Positions 44,770-58,900 of a DNA stretch of 64,000 nt are shown one piece after another (within the stretch, counting starts at the first letter, position 1; each line of letters starts with the position of its first letter). The stretch spans positions 14,352,501-14,416,500 of the forward strand of contig OY821770.1 of NCBI GenBank assembly GCA_963682175.1, given 5' to 3'. The translations under genes were made by a program, and so were the position numbers. Under the pieces are notes generated by a model. The model was given only the letters and a program-made list of their open reading frames with translations. It had not been told where the DNA came from and did not search any database. Source of the stretch: Triglochin maritima (Eukaryota > Streptophyta > Magnoliopsida > Alismatales > Juncaginaceae).

Positions 44770-46402
44770 GGGCTTTTGTTTATGTACCGATCAAAACATC
44801 GTTAATTGGCGACATACCCATGGTTCAGAGAAAATTGACTCCGTACGTATCAAAAACAATGTAATTGACCTCATACACATTCGTTACGGTGAGACCCACA
44901 ATTGTTAACGTTGTCCGTAACATCCCATGATTTATCAACGTGATTTTTGCTTTCATACCGATCGAAACATAGTTAATTGGCAACATACCCATGGTTCAGG
45001 GAAAATTGACTTTATACATATAAAAACAATGTAATTAGCCTCATACTTATCCATTATGGTGAGACTAGGGGTGTGAGTGGATATTCGAATATCTGAACAT
45101 CCGTCCGTATCCGTATTCAAATTTGGACATTCGATCTGCGAAAAAATATATCCGTAAGACCGTATTCATATCCAATCTGTAAAGTCGTGGAGCGGATATG
45201 GTTATTGGTACATCTGACCCGTATAATATCCGATCCGAGATCGGATATCCGTAGTACAACATCCATATTCATATCCGTATTCGAATCTGTATTATATATA
45301 GTTATTCTTTAAATTAATGAAATATTTATATGTTAAGTATTTTTTCTATAAATTACCCAAGTATATAAACTATCCTAAATTCCTAACCCTAAACCTACCT
45401 AAAGTCCCCCAAACACAACTCCAGCGGATATGAATACGGATACGGATACGGATAATATCCGTATCCGTATCCGTATTCGATTTATATCCGGATACGGATA
45501 ATATCCGTATTCGATCCGTATCCGACAGATTCTAAAATGGATATTCAATTTAATATCCGTCCGGATACGGATGTATCATTTGTTCCGCGGATACGGATAC
45601 ATATATTGGTAGATCCGGTCCATATTCGCTCCGTTGACACCCCTAGGTGAGACCCATATTCGTTTGACACCGTTTACGTTTTCCGTGACGTCCCGTGATT
45701 TCTCAACATTTACCTATTATCAACACCTTAAAACTCTAATTAGTATCCTAACCTGACCCCAATTACAACTTAAAATCCCGAACCGCCAAATCCATAACCC
45801 ATTTTCCCAACTTGAAGAATCCAATTATGGGGTTGGCCAGTCGGGCACCATAGTTGGATTCTTCATTATGAGGTTGGGTACACCACCGAGTCAAGATTCT
45901 CTAAGTCGAGAAAGGGGGGTTAGGGATTTGGTTGAAGAATTTGGGTCGGGTTTTGTGCACCACTGGGTCGGGATTTTAAGTTGTAGTTGGGGTCGGGTCG
46001 GGATACTATTTAGTGTTTTAAGGTGTTGATGGGAGACAAAGGTTGATAAATCTCAGGATGCTACGGAACATGTAAACAATGCTAGATAAATGTCGGTCCC
46101 ACCATAACAGATAGGTATGAGGACAATTATGTTGTTTTCTGTCACGTACATGGCAAATTTTCTTCAAACCATGGGTACATCGCCAATAACAATATTTTGA
46201 TCGACATAGAAGCAAAAAACTCGTTGATAAATCACGGGACGTACACCGTTAACACTCGTTGATAAGCAAATGTGGGTCCCACCGTAACGGATGAGTATGA
46301 GGTCAATTACATTGTTTTTGATATGTACAAGACCAATATTCTCCGAACTATGGGTATGTCGTCAATTAACGATCTTTTGATCGGTACAAAAGCAAAAAAT
46401 CC
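44770..46402. mobile_element. Foldback-type MULE-like element with tandem units in its arms
   Basis: The left arm starts GGGCTTTTGTTTATGTACCG; the right end reversed starts GGATTTTTTGCTTTTGTACC. ATTAAAATTT flanks both sides (44,760-44,769 and 46,403-46,412), a perfect 10-bp duplication. Each arm consists of about two direct copies of a ~190-bp unit (containing GACATACCCATGGTTCAG and CCGTTACGGTGAGACCCA), and the central part is itself inverted (CAACACCTTAAAACTCTAAT against its complement near 46,020), so nearly the whole element folds on itself. It has no gene and hosts a hAT MITE in its left arm. Confidence 0.8.
45066..45645. mobile_element. Non-autonomous hAT element (580 bp) nested in the foldback element
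   Basis: Ends TAGGGGTGTGAG and TTGACACCCCTA are flanked by GGTGAGAC on both sides (45,058-45,065 and 45,646-45,653), a perfect 8-bp duplication. The interior is rich in ATCCGTATCCG and GGATACGGAT words in both orientations, giving strong self-pairing. No coding sequence. Confidence 0.92.
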
Positions 46403-46412
46403 ATTAAAATTT

Positions 46413-47171
46413 TATTCTACCCCCCCCCCCCCCCCCCCCCCCCAAAAAACACTTACGTTGTTGTACTAGTGTTAATTTAACAAACATTAATGCTCTTTTT
46501 GGATGATGATTCAGGGGAGAATCGGAAAAACAAATGTGATTCTTTTCTTTTATCTTGTTTGGATAGTCACTGTAATAAATAAGTTTCTATTATTTGGTTA
46601 ACATATGAGAAAAGAAAAGAAACATACTAAAAAGACCAAAATACATTTTTTTTTGTATTTTGCAATAACATACATCATTCTACATTATCCGAATGATGTT
46701 AAGAACTATAAATTAAGACAAATAAAATTTGTCCACCAAACATGAATAATTCAAGCTATAGAAACTCAGTTATGTAACTAACCAACTTCAAAGCAACACT
46801 TTTTTTTAAAAAAATCTCATGTAAAATAAAAAAACATGAACGTAGAAATGTTTGTTTTGCTCTTCCATGACATATATTGTAACAAAAAAATATTTAGGAA
46901 TTCTACGAACATACTTGAATGACAACGTTTTTTTGTCGTTCTAATACGAATAGTGTCTATTAACATTTGTAATCACGATCTAAACCTCTAGATGTTTGAT
47001 ATTTGATGTTCGATATTTAATTTTCAGACCGAACACATCTATTAACCTTTGTGAGATATTTTTACGTAAAATAGAAGAAAATCTTATGTGAAAACAACAT
47101 TAAACCTATCGTGACGTTAACAAAGCTCACCTAGCTCGGTGCAGACTAATCCAATAGGGACGTGAATTCAG
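46413..47171. other. Spacer with a 24-C homopolymer
   Basis: C at 46,420-46,443 is followed by AT-rich sequence with T-runs. No gene or clean repeat ends were found. The homopolymer length is unreliable in any assembly. Confidence 0.5.
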
Positions 47172-47176
47172 ACGAT

Positions 47177-49352
47177 TGAAGGTAATGTGTTCTAAAAGTT
47201 ACTTTTATATGTCAATTATTATGAATTGAATGTACAAATATTTTATTACTTGATTAATGTATTCGTCTTTTAGAAGTGTTAAAGAAGAGACTCTTGGTCC
47301 TTAACTGTAGAACTCTAAAAGATAATGATTTACATAAATCAAAAGTTATTCACAATAATGGTAATTAACACGGAACATTAATTACCGATATATAATTGTC
47401 GTGTTGGTCCGATTATTGTAGTTCTACAAATATTTGACGACTTGAGTATATAAAAGAGGAAAATTATTACTTTTATATATTGAATAGACTTAACAAGTGA
47501 AACATTATGAGATTGTGTTATGTATCATTAATGTTTCTATGTGTCTTGAATCCTAAGACACAAGACTTATGTCTTTTCACTTGGGAAGTGTTTAATTTGA
47601 TCATTGTCAAAAGCTGTCAATAAGTATAGTGATAAATGCAATGATTGGTTGAACATGATTTATTCTGGAAAAAATAATTTGTCAAAAGATTGTCATTGCC
47701 CATCTTTATTTGAGTAATGATATTAGTGAGCCCCTTGATAAAACAAAATTATAATGTGCACAACTTGACTTGAGTTAAGTTACATATTTATAATTAGCTT
47801 AAGAGATCAAAAAAATGAATATATAATACAAAAGTGACACATTTCTACTTTATATATTCTTAATATCATGAGGCAAGGGATAAACACAAGTGATGTTATT
47901 ACATCACTAAATGGATTGTGTTTAGTTCGAGTGAACAAAACATTTTTGCTAATTGGATAACTATAATGTGTAGCTAGATACCGCTTATAGTTTGTGATAT
48001 TCAGTGTTTAATATTACTGCTGATATAACTTGAATCCCTCTATAGGTCACGCCACAAAATTGGAAAACAATAAACTTGATTTTATGTTTATATGATATTT
48101 CAGGTTTCATGTGATACATGTGGTGAATCGATAAAATCGATGTGTCGTGAAAATGACATATTTAGAATCGTGAAAAGAAAATAATAATAATATGAGATGT
48201 ATGTATAATAGTTTGACATTACATATGATAATATATTACAAGATATATAATTTTGCTAAAATCCCCAAAGATCAAAATTTGTTGGATATAAATCCAAATT
48301 TTGATAAAAGCAAAAATGGAACAAAATGGACGAACGTTTTCAGAGACTGATCGACCAAAAATTCGTGCGTGAACGGGCGACCGGATGGACGTGTTGGTCG
48401 ACCGAAATATTCTAGGAACTTTTTCTGGGATTAATCGGTCGACCGGTAGAAGTCCTGGTTCGACCGAAAATCTCCAGGAACTTCTGCGAATTTTTCTTGG
48501 TGGTAATCGGTCGACCGACTTATGACTCAGTATGATCGAAAGCTTACGGTAGTCGTTTCTCGTGTAGAATCGGTTGACCGTTTGTGTGTTCTGTTTGATC
48601 GAAATATCATAGTAGCTTTGATAGTGTGTGATGGGTCGACCGCCGTGTTTCATAGTCCAACTGAAACCACGATTAATTGTCAATCGGTCAACCAGTTGGT
48701 TAATTTTGGTCGACCGGTGGACACGATTTTGCCAGAATTATTAAATGAATAATGTTGATCATGGGTTGGATTTATTCCAATTGTGGTCAAACATTTTTAA
48801 GGATGATTATGTGTCAATTTGTGATTGGTTTAAGGGAGAGCAAAATAAGAGATCATGTGTTAGTTGGTAGCCCATGATATAGGTGTTGGGAGAGCCTATA
48901 AATAGGTCTCATCTCCCTCTTTGTTTTAATTAATGCAAAAATTCTCTCTTCCTAACCTCCCCACTAATCCATCCGAATTTCTCTTAATTGTTTCAAGCTT
49001 TTAGAGATTAAATCTCAGGGAGATTTAAAAGGGTTATTATTTAGATTCTAAACTTAATTATAGATTGATTGACTAGCTCATTTCTCTCTAATATTGTTTA
49101 GAGTTTGGTGAACACTTGGAGGCGAATCGACAGATGGTTCGACAGGCAACACAACTCCAGATCTTAATAAAAGTTTTAGAGAACATTTGGGTATGATCAT
49201 CTTAGATTTGTTTTAATATATATGTAGATTATATGATATTAGAATAAATATAAAACAATGTACATGAGATTGTTGAAAGTATGGAAATCGATCTTGTATG
49301 CATGTATCATTTTTTTAAAATATATACATACATAGGGGCACAAAATCCTTCA
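47177..49352 (+). mobile_element. Solo LTR 3 of the Copia family (2,176 bp)
   Basis: Runs TGAAGGTAATGTG to AAAATCCTTCA, flanked by ACGAT (47,172-47,176 and 49,353-49,357), a perfect 5-bp duplication. Aligns with solo LTR 1 in the same orientation, including the GGTCGACCG-rich segment (48,340-48,720) and the leader near 48,900. No internal region. Confidence 0.92.
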
Positions 49353-49357
49353 ACGAT

Positions 49358-49985
49358 GAGTATGAGGGAACATCTAAGTGGTAAAGAAGAGAAGGTAGAA
49401 ACAGATGGGTTGGGGAAGACAGAATGAATAACGTGTATTTAATGATAGCAACATAGAATTTTTTGGTGAGGGTATTTGGTGACTAAAAATTATTTATTCA
49501 CTTTCACTGAATTTTTTCTCGGAATTTAGAGGGGAAGTTCGTTGTTTTTTGTATTACAATATTTCTTTCCATTTTTTTCTTTTTATTATTTTTCTTGTTA
49601 AATTCTTTTATTATCGGTACAATAGAAAATCCAACTTTTTTTGTTATCTTTTCTCCGTTAACCAAACATAACAAGAAAAACGCACCAAACCAACTCTCCC
49701 CCCTCTCACGTTGGGTGGCTCACAAACACCACGAGCCCTGTAGCGGACCCCACATCATTCCCACCCGTCCACAAGTCCAGAAGTCCACATCCGGACCAAC
49801 CAAAAACATTCCTCTATCCGCCGTCCTTCCCCGCAATTTCCCCAACCCACTCTCGCTCCTCCTCTCCTCTCCTCTCCTCTCCCCTCACTGTCACCAAGGT
49901 TTATTCCCCGGGATCGGATCGCAAATTCCCCATCCCGTGCCGTGGGAGAACGCGATTCCTCCCGATTTCCGATCCGAGGGTTCCG
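49358..49985 (+). promoter_or_regulatory. Upstream and 5' leader region of the FAD synthase gene
   Basis: AT-rich sequence gives way at about 49,690 to a GC- and CT-rich leader with a (CTCCT)n tract near 49,856-49,885, typical of plant 5' UTRs. No TATA box can be assigned with confidence. The solo LTR ends only about 630 bp before the ATG, so it may contribute to or replace part of the original promoter. Confidence 0.45.
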
Positions 49986-52900
49986 ATGGAGATCGACAGG
50001 GCGGTGAGAGACTGCAGCGACCGGAGGCTCCAGATCAAGTACGCCAACGCCGTTTACGTCATCCAGAGGACCTTCGCGCTCTACTCGTGAGTGAAGTTCC
50101 GATTCGGTGGTAGAAATTCTTTTCGAGTGTCATTTCGAGTGGACTTTTTTAATGTTTTTTGGAATTTATTTCCCTAGTCGATTTGTTGCGTTTGAAGCAT
50201 CAGGTGGAGTTGGTCTCATCTCGTAATCAGTTCGCGATGTATAATTTGTAATTATGACGTGAATTTTGCTTAATTTTGGAACTATATGCGTTTATGATGC
50301 CATTGGTTTGCAGGAACTCAACTTTGAAGTAGGGGAATTGACTTCTAGAATGATTGTCTAGTAATTGGTTTGCAAAAAAAAAAAAAAAACTTAAAATAAT
50401 TATAGGAACTGAGTTATGTAAGTTCCAAATCCTTATAAAATTGCACCGTGAATGATTTCCTCCACTTCCACTCTAAATTCTAAGGAAGTCATGAAATTGA
50501 GTTCTGAATTTTCCGCAAACCAATCACACAACTGACACTAGCTTTTCGTGTTTGACTTGCTAACGCTGCCGAGTACAGTAGCTTGCTTTGCACAATTTAG
50601 GTGTTGTGATGAAGATGGCGTTTGTATTCGCAATTCCTGGGATTGTCCAGACTTTCGGTGTTAGGGTCTACATTCTCAACACGGCTCCCCCAAAAAACAT
50701 TAGCGTCGGAAAATCGAACACCGTCATCGTAGTTTCATCACTATTCCAACTTAATAGTGTCCGAGTTTTTTTTTCCAACCTTCTAGAAGCTAGAATATAA
50801 TTTAGTTGCAATCTGCCTAAAATCTAGCATCAGGTGAATAGGTAGTTTTGGTTAGCTTCTTGATTCTTATGTAAAATCCAGACGCTAGAAGCCAAGCATC
50901 CAACCACCACAATCCATTTGGGTGTACTTTCTTTCTTTAGGGTGATTTTGCAAATTACCCAATCCTGGGGTTCCCCATCGGATCCTTTAGTTAGATGATC
51001 TTGTAGTTGGTTGTTTTTCGATTAATTAAGTAAATGACTGTATTTTGTTTTTTGAAATGTAGAGTTTGTCTTTAGTTTGACTGTATTTTGAAATGTATTT
51101 TGTCTTTAGACTGTATCTGAATGCGCTTTACTTTGAGTTTGGAGTTTGAATTGGATTATTTTGGAGTTTCTTGTTTTCGGTTATTTAAGTAAACGGTGAT
51201 GAAGTTCGGAATGTACCAGCTGTGCTCTATGGAGTTATGAATATGTTTCTTTGCCTCTTTCTCGTCATATAAGAGAATTCTGTGCACGTAAGATACTTCG
51301 TGATGTTCTTGGTATTTGTGGAGCATCGTAGAAATAAAGGTCGGAAGAATCCATGGCAATGTAAACCAATGTGTGGTGCCTTGATGATATTTTTTCCAGA
51401 AGCTATTCATTAAAGTGTGTGATGTACTTCTGTGGGTACTTGGAAATATAGAAATTTTTATAGACCACAAACTCTTCAACATTGAAGTTGTGTTTGTTCT
51501 CCTTGTTATTAGTATTTTTTATGATGAGTTTAGATGTCCGGTAATCAACATCATTGCCTTGTGTTGTTTGGTTTTATGTTGGATCTCTACACTGTCTTAC
51601 TCTCAGGCTGTGTTGTTTCTTTTTATTCGAATTTATCAGAGTTCTAAATTTTCAAAGAGTGACATGCTTGATGTTCAACATAATTAACTGTGCTTGTTTG
51701 ATTTCATGATAGATCTCCAGTCCCCACTTTTTCTTAGTCTAAGGTTGTATTTATTATTTTATAGTTTTGTCTTGGTCCTGGGTGATGTGAAGCTGCCACA
51801 GAGTTATGAGGTTCTACTTTTAGATCTTCAGATTTGTCAAAGAGGATTATCCCGGTCAGGATTTAGTTTTGTTTCACAGATACCCATTTTCACATTGTAC
51901 TGAAAAGCTAAAGTCATGCAAACTTTTAGTGCTCTTTGCTTCTTGTTCCCTATCATATAATCTCTAACTAAGTGATGCTGTTTCAGAATGTGGCCTGTTG
52001 TATATGATTCTTTCCTTATAAACTTGTTTTTCCATTTTTATATTCCAGTAAAATCAACAGAGCTGATCTTTTTATCCCTGTCCTTTCCTCAATACTCCGT
52101 CTTAACAATTTTAAAGCTTACCAAAATTTAACTGGACATATGTAGAATTATTTAAGCGATTTTTTACAGCTTCGAAGAGGTTGCCTTCAGCTTCAATGGA
52201 GGAAAAGACTCAACAGTAATATCCTTGATGTCCCTCTGACCAGTTATGCTCAGCTAGAAAGAAAATATCTGCAGAAGCTAAATGGCAAGTGTGCTTTTGC
52301 AGGTGTTACTTCATCTGCTTCGAGCTGGACATTATCTGCATGAGAACAACTTTGACAAGAGTCTAGAAGATAACAACCAAAAATACCCAATGCGCACCAT
52401 CTATTTTGAGAGTCCTTCAGCTTTCCCTGAAATTAACTCTTTCACTTATGAAATGGCCACCCAGTGAGATAACCTTCCCCTTATATTATGTAAACATGGT
52501 TGATTTTGAGTTATCATATTTAATTTTTATTGATTTTCCTTTTACATTCCGAGCAGATATGATTTGCAAATGGAAATTATTCGTCTAGATTTCAAGTCAG
52601 GTTTAGAAGACCTAACGAAGAAAAAACCAATCAAAGCCATCTTCCTTGGTACCCGGATTGGTGATCCTAATGCGGTAGATATGCATGCCTCTTCCTGTTC
52701 CTCTAAAATATATCTCAGGTTCCTTATAGTTGTGATGTTTATGCCTTGTATATTTAGATTTTAAGACGCGGATATATCTGTGTTTCTGGTTTCTTTTCAG
52801 GTAGGTCAAGAGCAATTCTCCCCAAGCTCCACAGGATGGCCACCTTTCATGAGAGTTAATCCCATTTTGGATTGGTCATACAGGTTCTCATTGTTTCTTG

Positions 52901-55900
52901 CAATGTTTAGATATTTCACAACTTCCATATACCTCGCAGGCCCGTACACTACAGTTATGAAAAATTAAAATATTGTACAGTTTTCATATCACAACCTTTT
53001 TCTGCTGCTTTTACGTTTGTCCATTTTGAAAGGATGTAACCTTGATTCTCTCTTTTAACAGGGACGTGTGGGCTTTTATTTTGACCTGCAAGGTTCAATA
53101 CTGCAGTCTCTATGATCAAGGGTAACTGTTTTCATGGATTTTAAGTTGAGATATTGATGGAGCTATTTTTCCCATTATTTTGGCTGTTTTTGAACAATTT
53201 TTCATTTATTTAAGTTAATAAATATTTTACATATCAGCCTTTATGGTCGTCTATGAAACAGAGCAGGAGTAGTTGGGCTTGCTTTTGCTGTTTTTTATCT
53301 TTCTAAAAATGTCGTAATGCGACTAGCTATCTATCTATAAATAAGAAGTGAAGCAAGAACATGTCTCTATACATTTGAATGATCTCTACTAGGTGGAGCT
53401 GAAGAGTTATGATAAAAAAGCAATAAAATAAACCATATCATCTTATATCTATCTAGTATGTTGTTGTACAAGAGATGTGAAGGTTGTATGCAGAAAACCT
53501 ATAAATCCTCCTAATCTCTCTGCTTGGATGTGGAAGTTCTCTTGTCTGAACATGTGGCCAATTTTTGATTTTCAAACACTTTTTGCCTCCTATTTGCAGA
53601 TGTACTTAATTATAACAACCCTCTTTAGCCTTGCCCTTGACTCTGCTCAACTGAATGCGTTTTGTTAATTTGTGATGATTGAAAATTTTAATTAGCGCAG
53701 AAGTACTTGCAAAGTTGTACAAAGCTACCTTGTCTAGCAACCTGATCTAAGATGTACACCCTTGACTAATCATGAAAAGTATGTATGCTTCCCTCTGATA
53801 GGCTTTAGTTGATCCCTCCAAACTGGTGTGGTATAAGGATCAGCATCGAGTCGATAATGGCCAAGCGCAACTTTAGAATAACACATCTAGTCAATGATGG
53901 GTTGCAATTTTTTCTTGTACCAATCATGAACATCCTTCATATTTAACTAGCATTGAAGGTCAGATATGAAAATGAAGGCACCCTGATTAGGGATCCAGGC
54001 GATGTATTTCTTTTCAGTTTTTTACTATCTTAACTTGATATTATCTTTCCAACAGGTATACTTCTGTTGGAAGCATACATGACACGGTTCCAAATGCATT
54101 ATTGTCCATAAATGACTTGTCGAGCAAGAAAGAACGATTTAAGCCGGCATACTTGCTTTCTGATGGAAGGCTTGAAAGGGCAGGTAGAGCCAAAAAACAT
54201 ATTTCGATGAGCAACAATGCTACTGCTCTAAGTAATGGCTTGAGTGAGGTGCACCCACATCAAAGTGGATCTCTTGTTGCCTCAATTATTGGTGTAGGTG
54301 ATGAAATTCTGTAAGTTGTATTTTTCTCATAAGGTTGTCCAGAAAGTGTTTCGTTTCTTGTCTTTTCTATTTTGTCCCTTGCCATGATAAAAAAATTACA
54401 ACTTTTGTTGAACTTTAGTTTCTAAGAAATAAAAATTTGTTTTAAATTTATTCTCATCCGAATTTTTTTTCCAACAAAACCTTTTAGTTTCTAAAGGCAT
54501 GTCAAGAAGTTAATGCACCACGCAAGACAATTTCAAAATTGGTACCCTTAAAGTAACGTACTTTTTGTTAGTTTGGGATATCTAATCAGCAATGCAGAAA
54601 TAGAGCATGCCAATGAGATATATGCTTTAGTAATTAGCATGCACTTCTGAAGTAGCTAATAATACGACTATACATATATGTTCTGTCTGGTATATGCAAT
54701 TTCCACAAGTCAGACTTACATATGGACCAGTACGTTCTTGTGGATCCATGATTTTAAATTGTGCATGTGCACTTATAAAGAGAATAAATCATATAATCTA
54801 AAAATGACGCGTAATTATAAAAAATACAACATTATACTTAATAGTAAACCCTTGTTGGTGAAAATCAAGGGGTGGACTGGGCAACATCTACCACCCAGAT
54901 CTTTTGAATTTACTATTGGTGCAAAAGGCAACGAGCGGGATGAGGAGCTGAGGAGATTTTTATGTCTTTTGCAATCGGTGTGGGAAAATATTGAACTAGC
55001 AATTTGAGTATCTGGGGCTGTTATTTTGTCATTTATTTTTTTGTTTCAGTAAAACATACATCCCTTAGGTTCTATTGGAAAGCCAGGATAGGAATTACTT
55101 CCTACCCTTGAAAAGCTGATATTTGATATACTATGTATGTGTTTTTGTTGTATTGTTCGCGTTGTAGCTCTTACTTATATTTATCTACCAATGTAACAGG
55201 TCGGGCACATTCGAGAATCATTTAGCTGCAACTCTTTGCAAAAAACTTCATAACATAGGCTGGCAAGTTACACACAATGCAGTTGTCAGAAATGATGTAA
55301 GAAAGAGTGTCTGTTAGGTGTTTATATCTATTTGTGCTACTCTTACCAAAGCTTCACGATGTAGTTTGGTTGGTTATACCAAGGGTAGCTCACCAAGCAG
55401 AACTAATGCAAGGAAGTTGCTACTTTTATCAATATATATAAGTAACTTTAGCTTTTGATATTTTTTCAGTAGGAAGCACCAAAAGTAGTTAAATCATTAG
55501 CTTTATCACGAGGAATGCCAAACAGAGCGATTTACTTAATGCAAATTGTGTTGAAATTATCATGCAAAAAATTAATACATTTTTGAAGTAATTACGTGAC
55601 TCAAGTAAACAAGGGAATTGTTAAACAAACGTATGAGCTTGTTAATAAACTCTTGCAGTCCAAAATTTTAACTGGGGTTGACTATCATTCCACCACGTCC
55701 TTTACATATGTACATGCAGCGTGCATGACTGCATTCATACATGGTATATTTGTTTGTTCCCCTCATTGTAGGGGTACCTGATGCAATTTTGTGAGAAAAT
55801 GGTAGCTTAACACCAGTTTGGTAATGTTTAATGTTGTGTAATTTGGGATTGATTGAATTAGGAAAATGTGATCTTTATTTGTCTGGTGATAGTTTGCTCT

Positions 55901-58900
55901 GATTATGGAAAAACATGCTACCTGTTCTGACGTTTGGTTAGCATGGATAGTTATCAAATGATGAGCTGTTTTCCATTCTCTCTAGTAGATTTTGCAGAGT
56001 AATTGGTCTGCTTACTTGTACATCTTGTCCATATGTGAATTATCAATTAATATTGGTAAATTTTACTGACATCTCCTAGTGCCAACATTGACGACTCCAG
56101 CCCATTTGTTTTGAATGCATATTTCCTTGTTTTATAGTTGCATTCAGATTCCTTTGCCACCATTTTGAGTTTGAAATTGTTGAACTACGAATTCTGTTTC
56201 CTGTGTGCAACACACGTGCTGCAGTGTGACAGAATCCCAACATGCAAATTGTATTTTTTGTTTTGTTTTGCAAATTGTACAACATTTAATTAAATTATGT
56301 GGAACATGAGAAGTGTGAAACATCATAGCAACATTTTTCGTATACAAGATTGAGTTTGACATACCCATCGCATATTAAACCATCCTTGACTGTCTTTTAC
56401 TTGCCTCTTCCTTTCTATCTTATACTTATGATTTACAGTTATATAGTTTTCTGAAATTGCCTTGTGCTGATTGCCCTTCTTTTCCCACACATGAACAAAC
56501 TTAATAGGAGTGTCTTTAATCCAAAAAAGCTTACTATTTCCTTAATTTTGATGTTCATCTGTGTGCTTGATTGCTTGATGCCTTAACTCAAATGCAGGTT
56601 GATTCTGTGGCAGAAGAGGTGGAACGACGGAAATCCACTTGTGACCTTGTAATAAGTTTTTTCAGTACTTCCTTTGTAATCACATTATTTGTGTTACTCA
56701 AGTTCTCATGTTAACACAATTTAAATTCATCGCACTTAGGTATTCTTGTTTGGAGGAGTCGGGCCATTGCATTCAGATGTTACAGTTGCCGGTATCGCAA
56801 AAGCATTCGGTGTCCGTCTTGTATGTTGTTTTCCTACTGAATACAATGGTTTTCTATATTTGATTGTTTGCATGTTGGTCATATTATGCTTTCGTTTTTG
56901 TTTCTGCAAATAATTATGAAAAAGGTTTATTTTATGGGAACAAGGAATAATCTTCCACCTAGCTCTTCCTTCATATTGTCCTAGCCTGGTGATTTTTCTA
57001 CTTGGTTATTATATTGTAATTATGATGATTTATTTGATCGCTTTAATTTAGGCCCCTGATGAAGAGTTTGAAGAATATCTTCGACATCTTATTGGTGACC
57101 AATGCACTGGTGATCGAAATGAGGTAGAAGCTTCATCTCTCCTGCAAACTTCCTTCACCACAACTTATAACCCTAAGAATAGTTTCTCCCTGCAAAATTT
57201 TCCATTTTAAGTCATTGGCAAATGAAAGCCTAGCTTTCCAGTTTCATGGTTTATACTTTATTTGTAGTTTTCATGTCTTTTTTATAGTATATTTGATTGA
57301 TACTTTTGCAAACACTGTTTTCGTTATATAGAAGTAAATTCCCTCCAAAGAAGTACATAGGCCATCCTTTTTTTCATTAATGTCGGTAATAACTAAATCA
57401 TAAAGCATTGGGACCACCAGTGCCGTGGACTTTCTTCTATAATTTTATCCTATATTTGAGCAATGAGCTGAGGCAGACTACCTAGTCTGAACTTGGCTGA
57501 TAAAGAAGCATGATTGTAGCTGAGTCTACTTTGACTATCCTTGAACTGGTCTGTACTTTGGGCCTTCATTTGGTAGAGTGTAAGCAAACAAGGTTTGAAT
57601 ATTTTGACACGTTAATTCCATATTCCAAAGACTTCTACATCCATAAGATGAACTGATGGAGTCATGAAGAGACTATTTGGACACAGTGTTGTTCATGTTG
57701 TTACTGATTTTATGCTATGAGTTGTTATGCTGTTACTACATGATAATCTGTGGTTAAAATTCTAATTGACCTTTGCTTGTTTCAGATGGCTTTGTTGCCT
57801 GAAGGTATAACTGAATTGCTGAACCACAAAAAGCTTCCTGTACCATTGGTATGTATGTGAACTAGGGTATGTCAGTAAAATTTCCTGTTTAACCTTTTTT
57901 TAGTTGCCCAGTCACATAGAAAGCCAAGACAGCTCCCAGTTGTAGATTTGCTTTATGGCATAAAGTTTATGCTAAGTTGGTGAGACTACATCTAAAAGGT
58001 CTTTTTGTTAATGGTTAGGAAGTTGACAAGAGTACATGACATTATACTAAGGAAGCAATCTTACAAAATAAAAAGGAAAACCATATCAAACATGTTTTCT
58101 TATCTTTCAATTGCCATTGCCTTTTTACAGTTTATCACTTATAAAAGTTCTTAATATGCCCTACTTGAACTCAGACACTCTTTGAGTTATGACTTGTTCT
58201 TTGGGACGAATTGCTTAGATTTCTTGAAAGGTAAATTGAATGGTTCTTCCTATTCTTGTCTTAATATTGTGTATTTATCAAGATTTTTAGAACTAAACCG
58301 AACGTCGAATCGGCAACGTCAAAGGTTCAGAGGTTCGATCGGGGTCAGACCAAATCGAACCGGTTGAACCGGTGACGTCAACATGATGTCATAAATATAG
58401 ATATACACGATATATGTATTTATGAATTTCCTGAATAATAGAGTAAAATATAGGAATAAATTTGAATGCAGGGGTGGCAGCCCCATGTGGGGGATGCTAG
58501 TCCAGCCTGCAAAGCGAGCGAGGGTGTTTTGCAGCGTTTTTTGTTTCGACACCTTATTATTGTATTCCGGATATTGATTCGTTTACCCGTTTATCTACAT
58601 TTGATGTACGGTGCATATTGCACTTGGGTTAGAGTTTCATTAGGGTTTAATCTACATTTTTTTTCCGGATTCGATAAACGGATATCCGTATCCGTTTACC
58701 CAGAACCGTGGCTGGACCGGCCGATTGAGCCGGTTCAACCGGTTCAACTGCCTGTTCGAGGTAGAAACGGTTTTCTACGAGTTACCGGACCAGACAAGCC
58801 TCTAATTCACGGTCGAGCCGGTCCGGTTTTAGAAAAAAGTGGTATTAATTGCTGCTTTATTTTTGTCAATTATGAATTTTTCAGAGAGTGTAAGAATGCA

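Noticed and set aside
54850..55007. Possible extra exon in FAD synthase intron 7
   Set aside because: Including it would break the exon phase that joins 54,310 to 55,200 exactly; no homology is seen.
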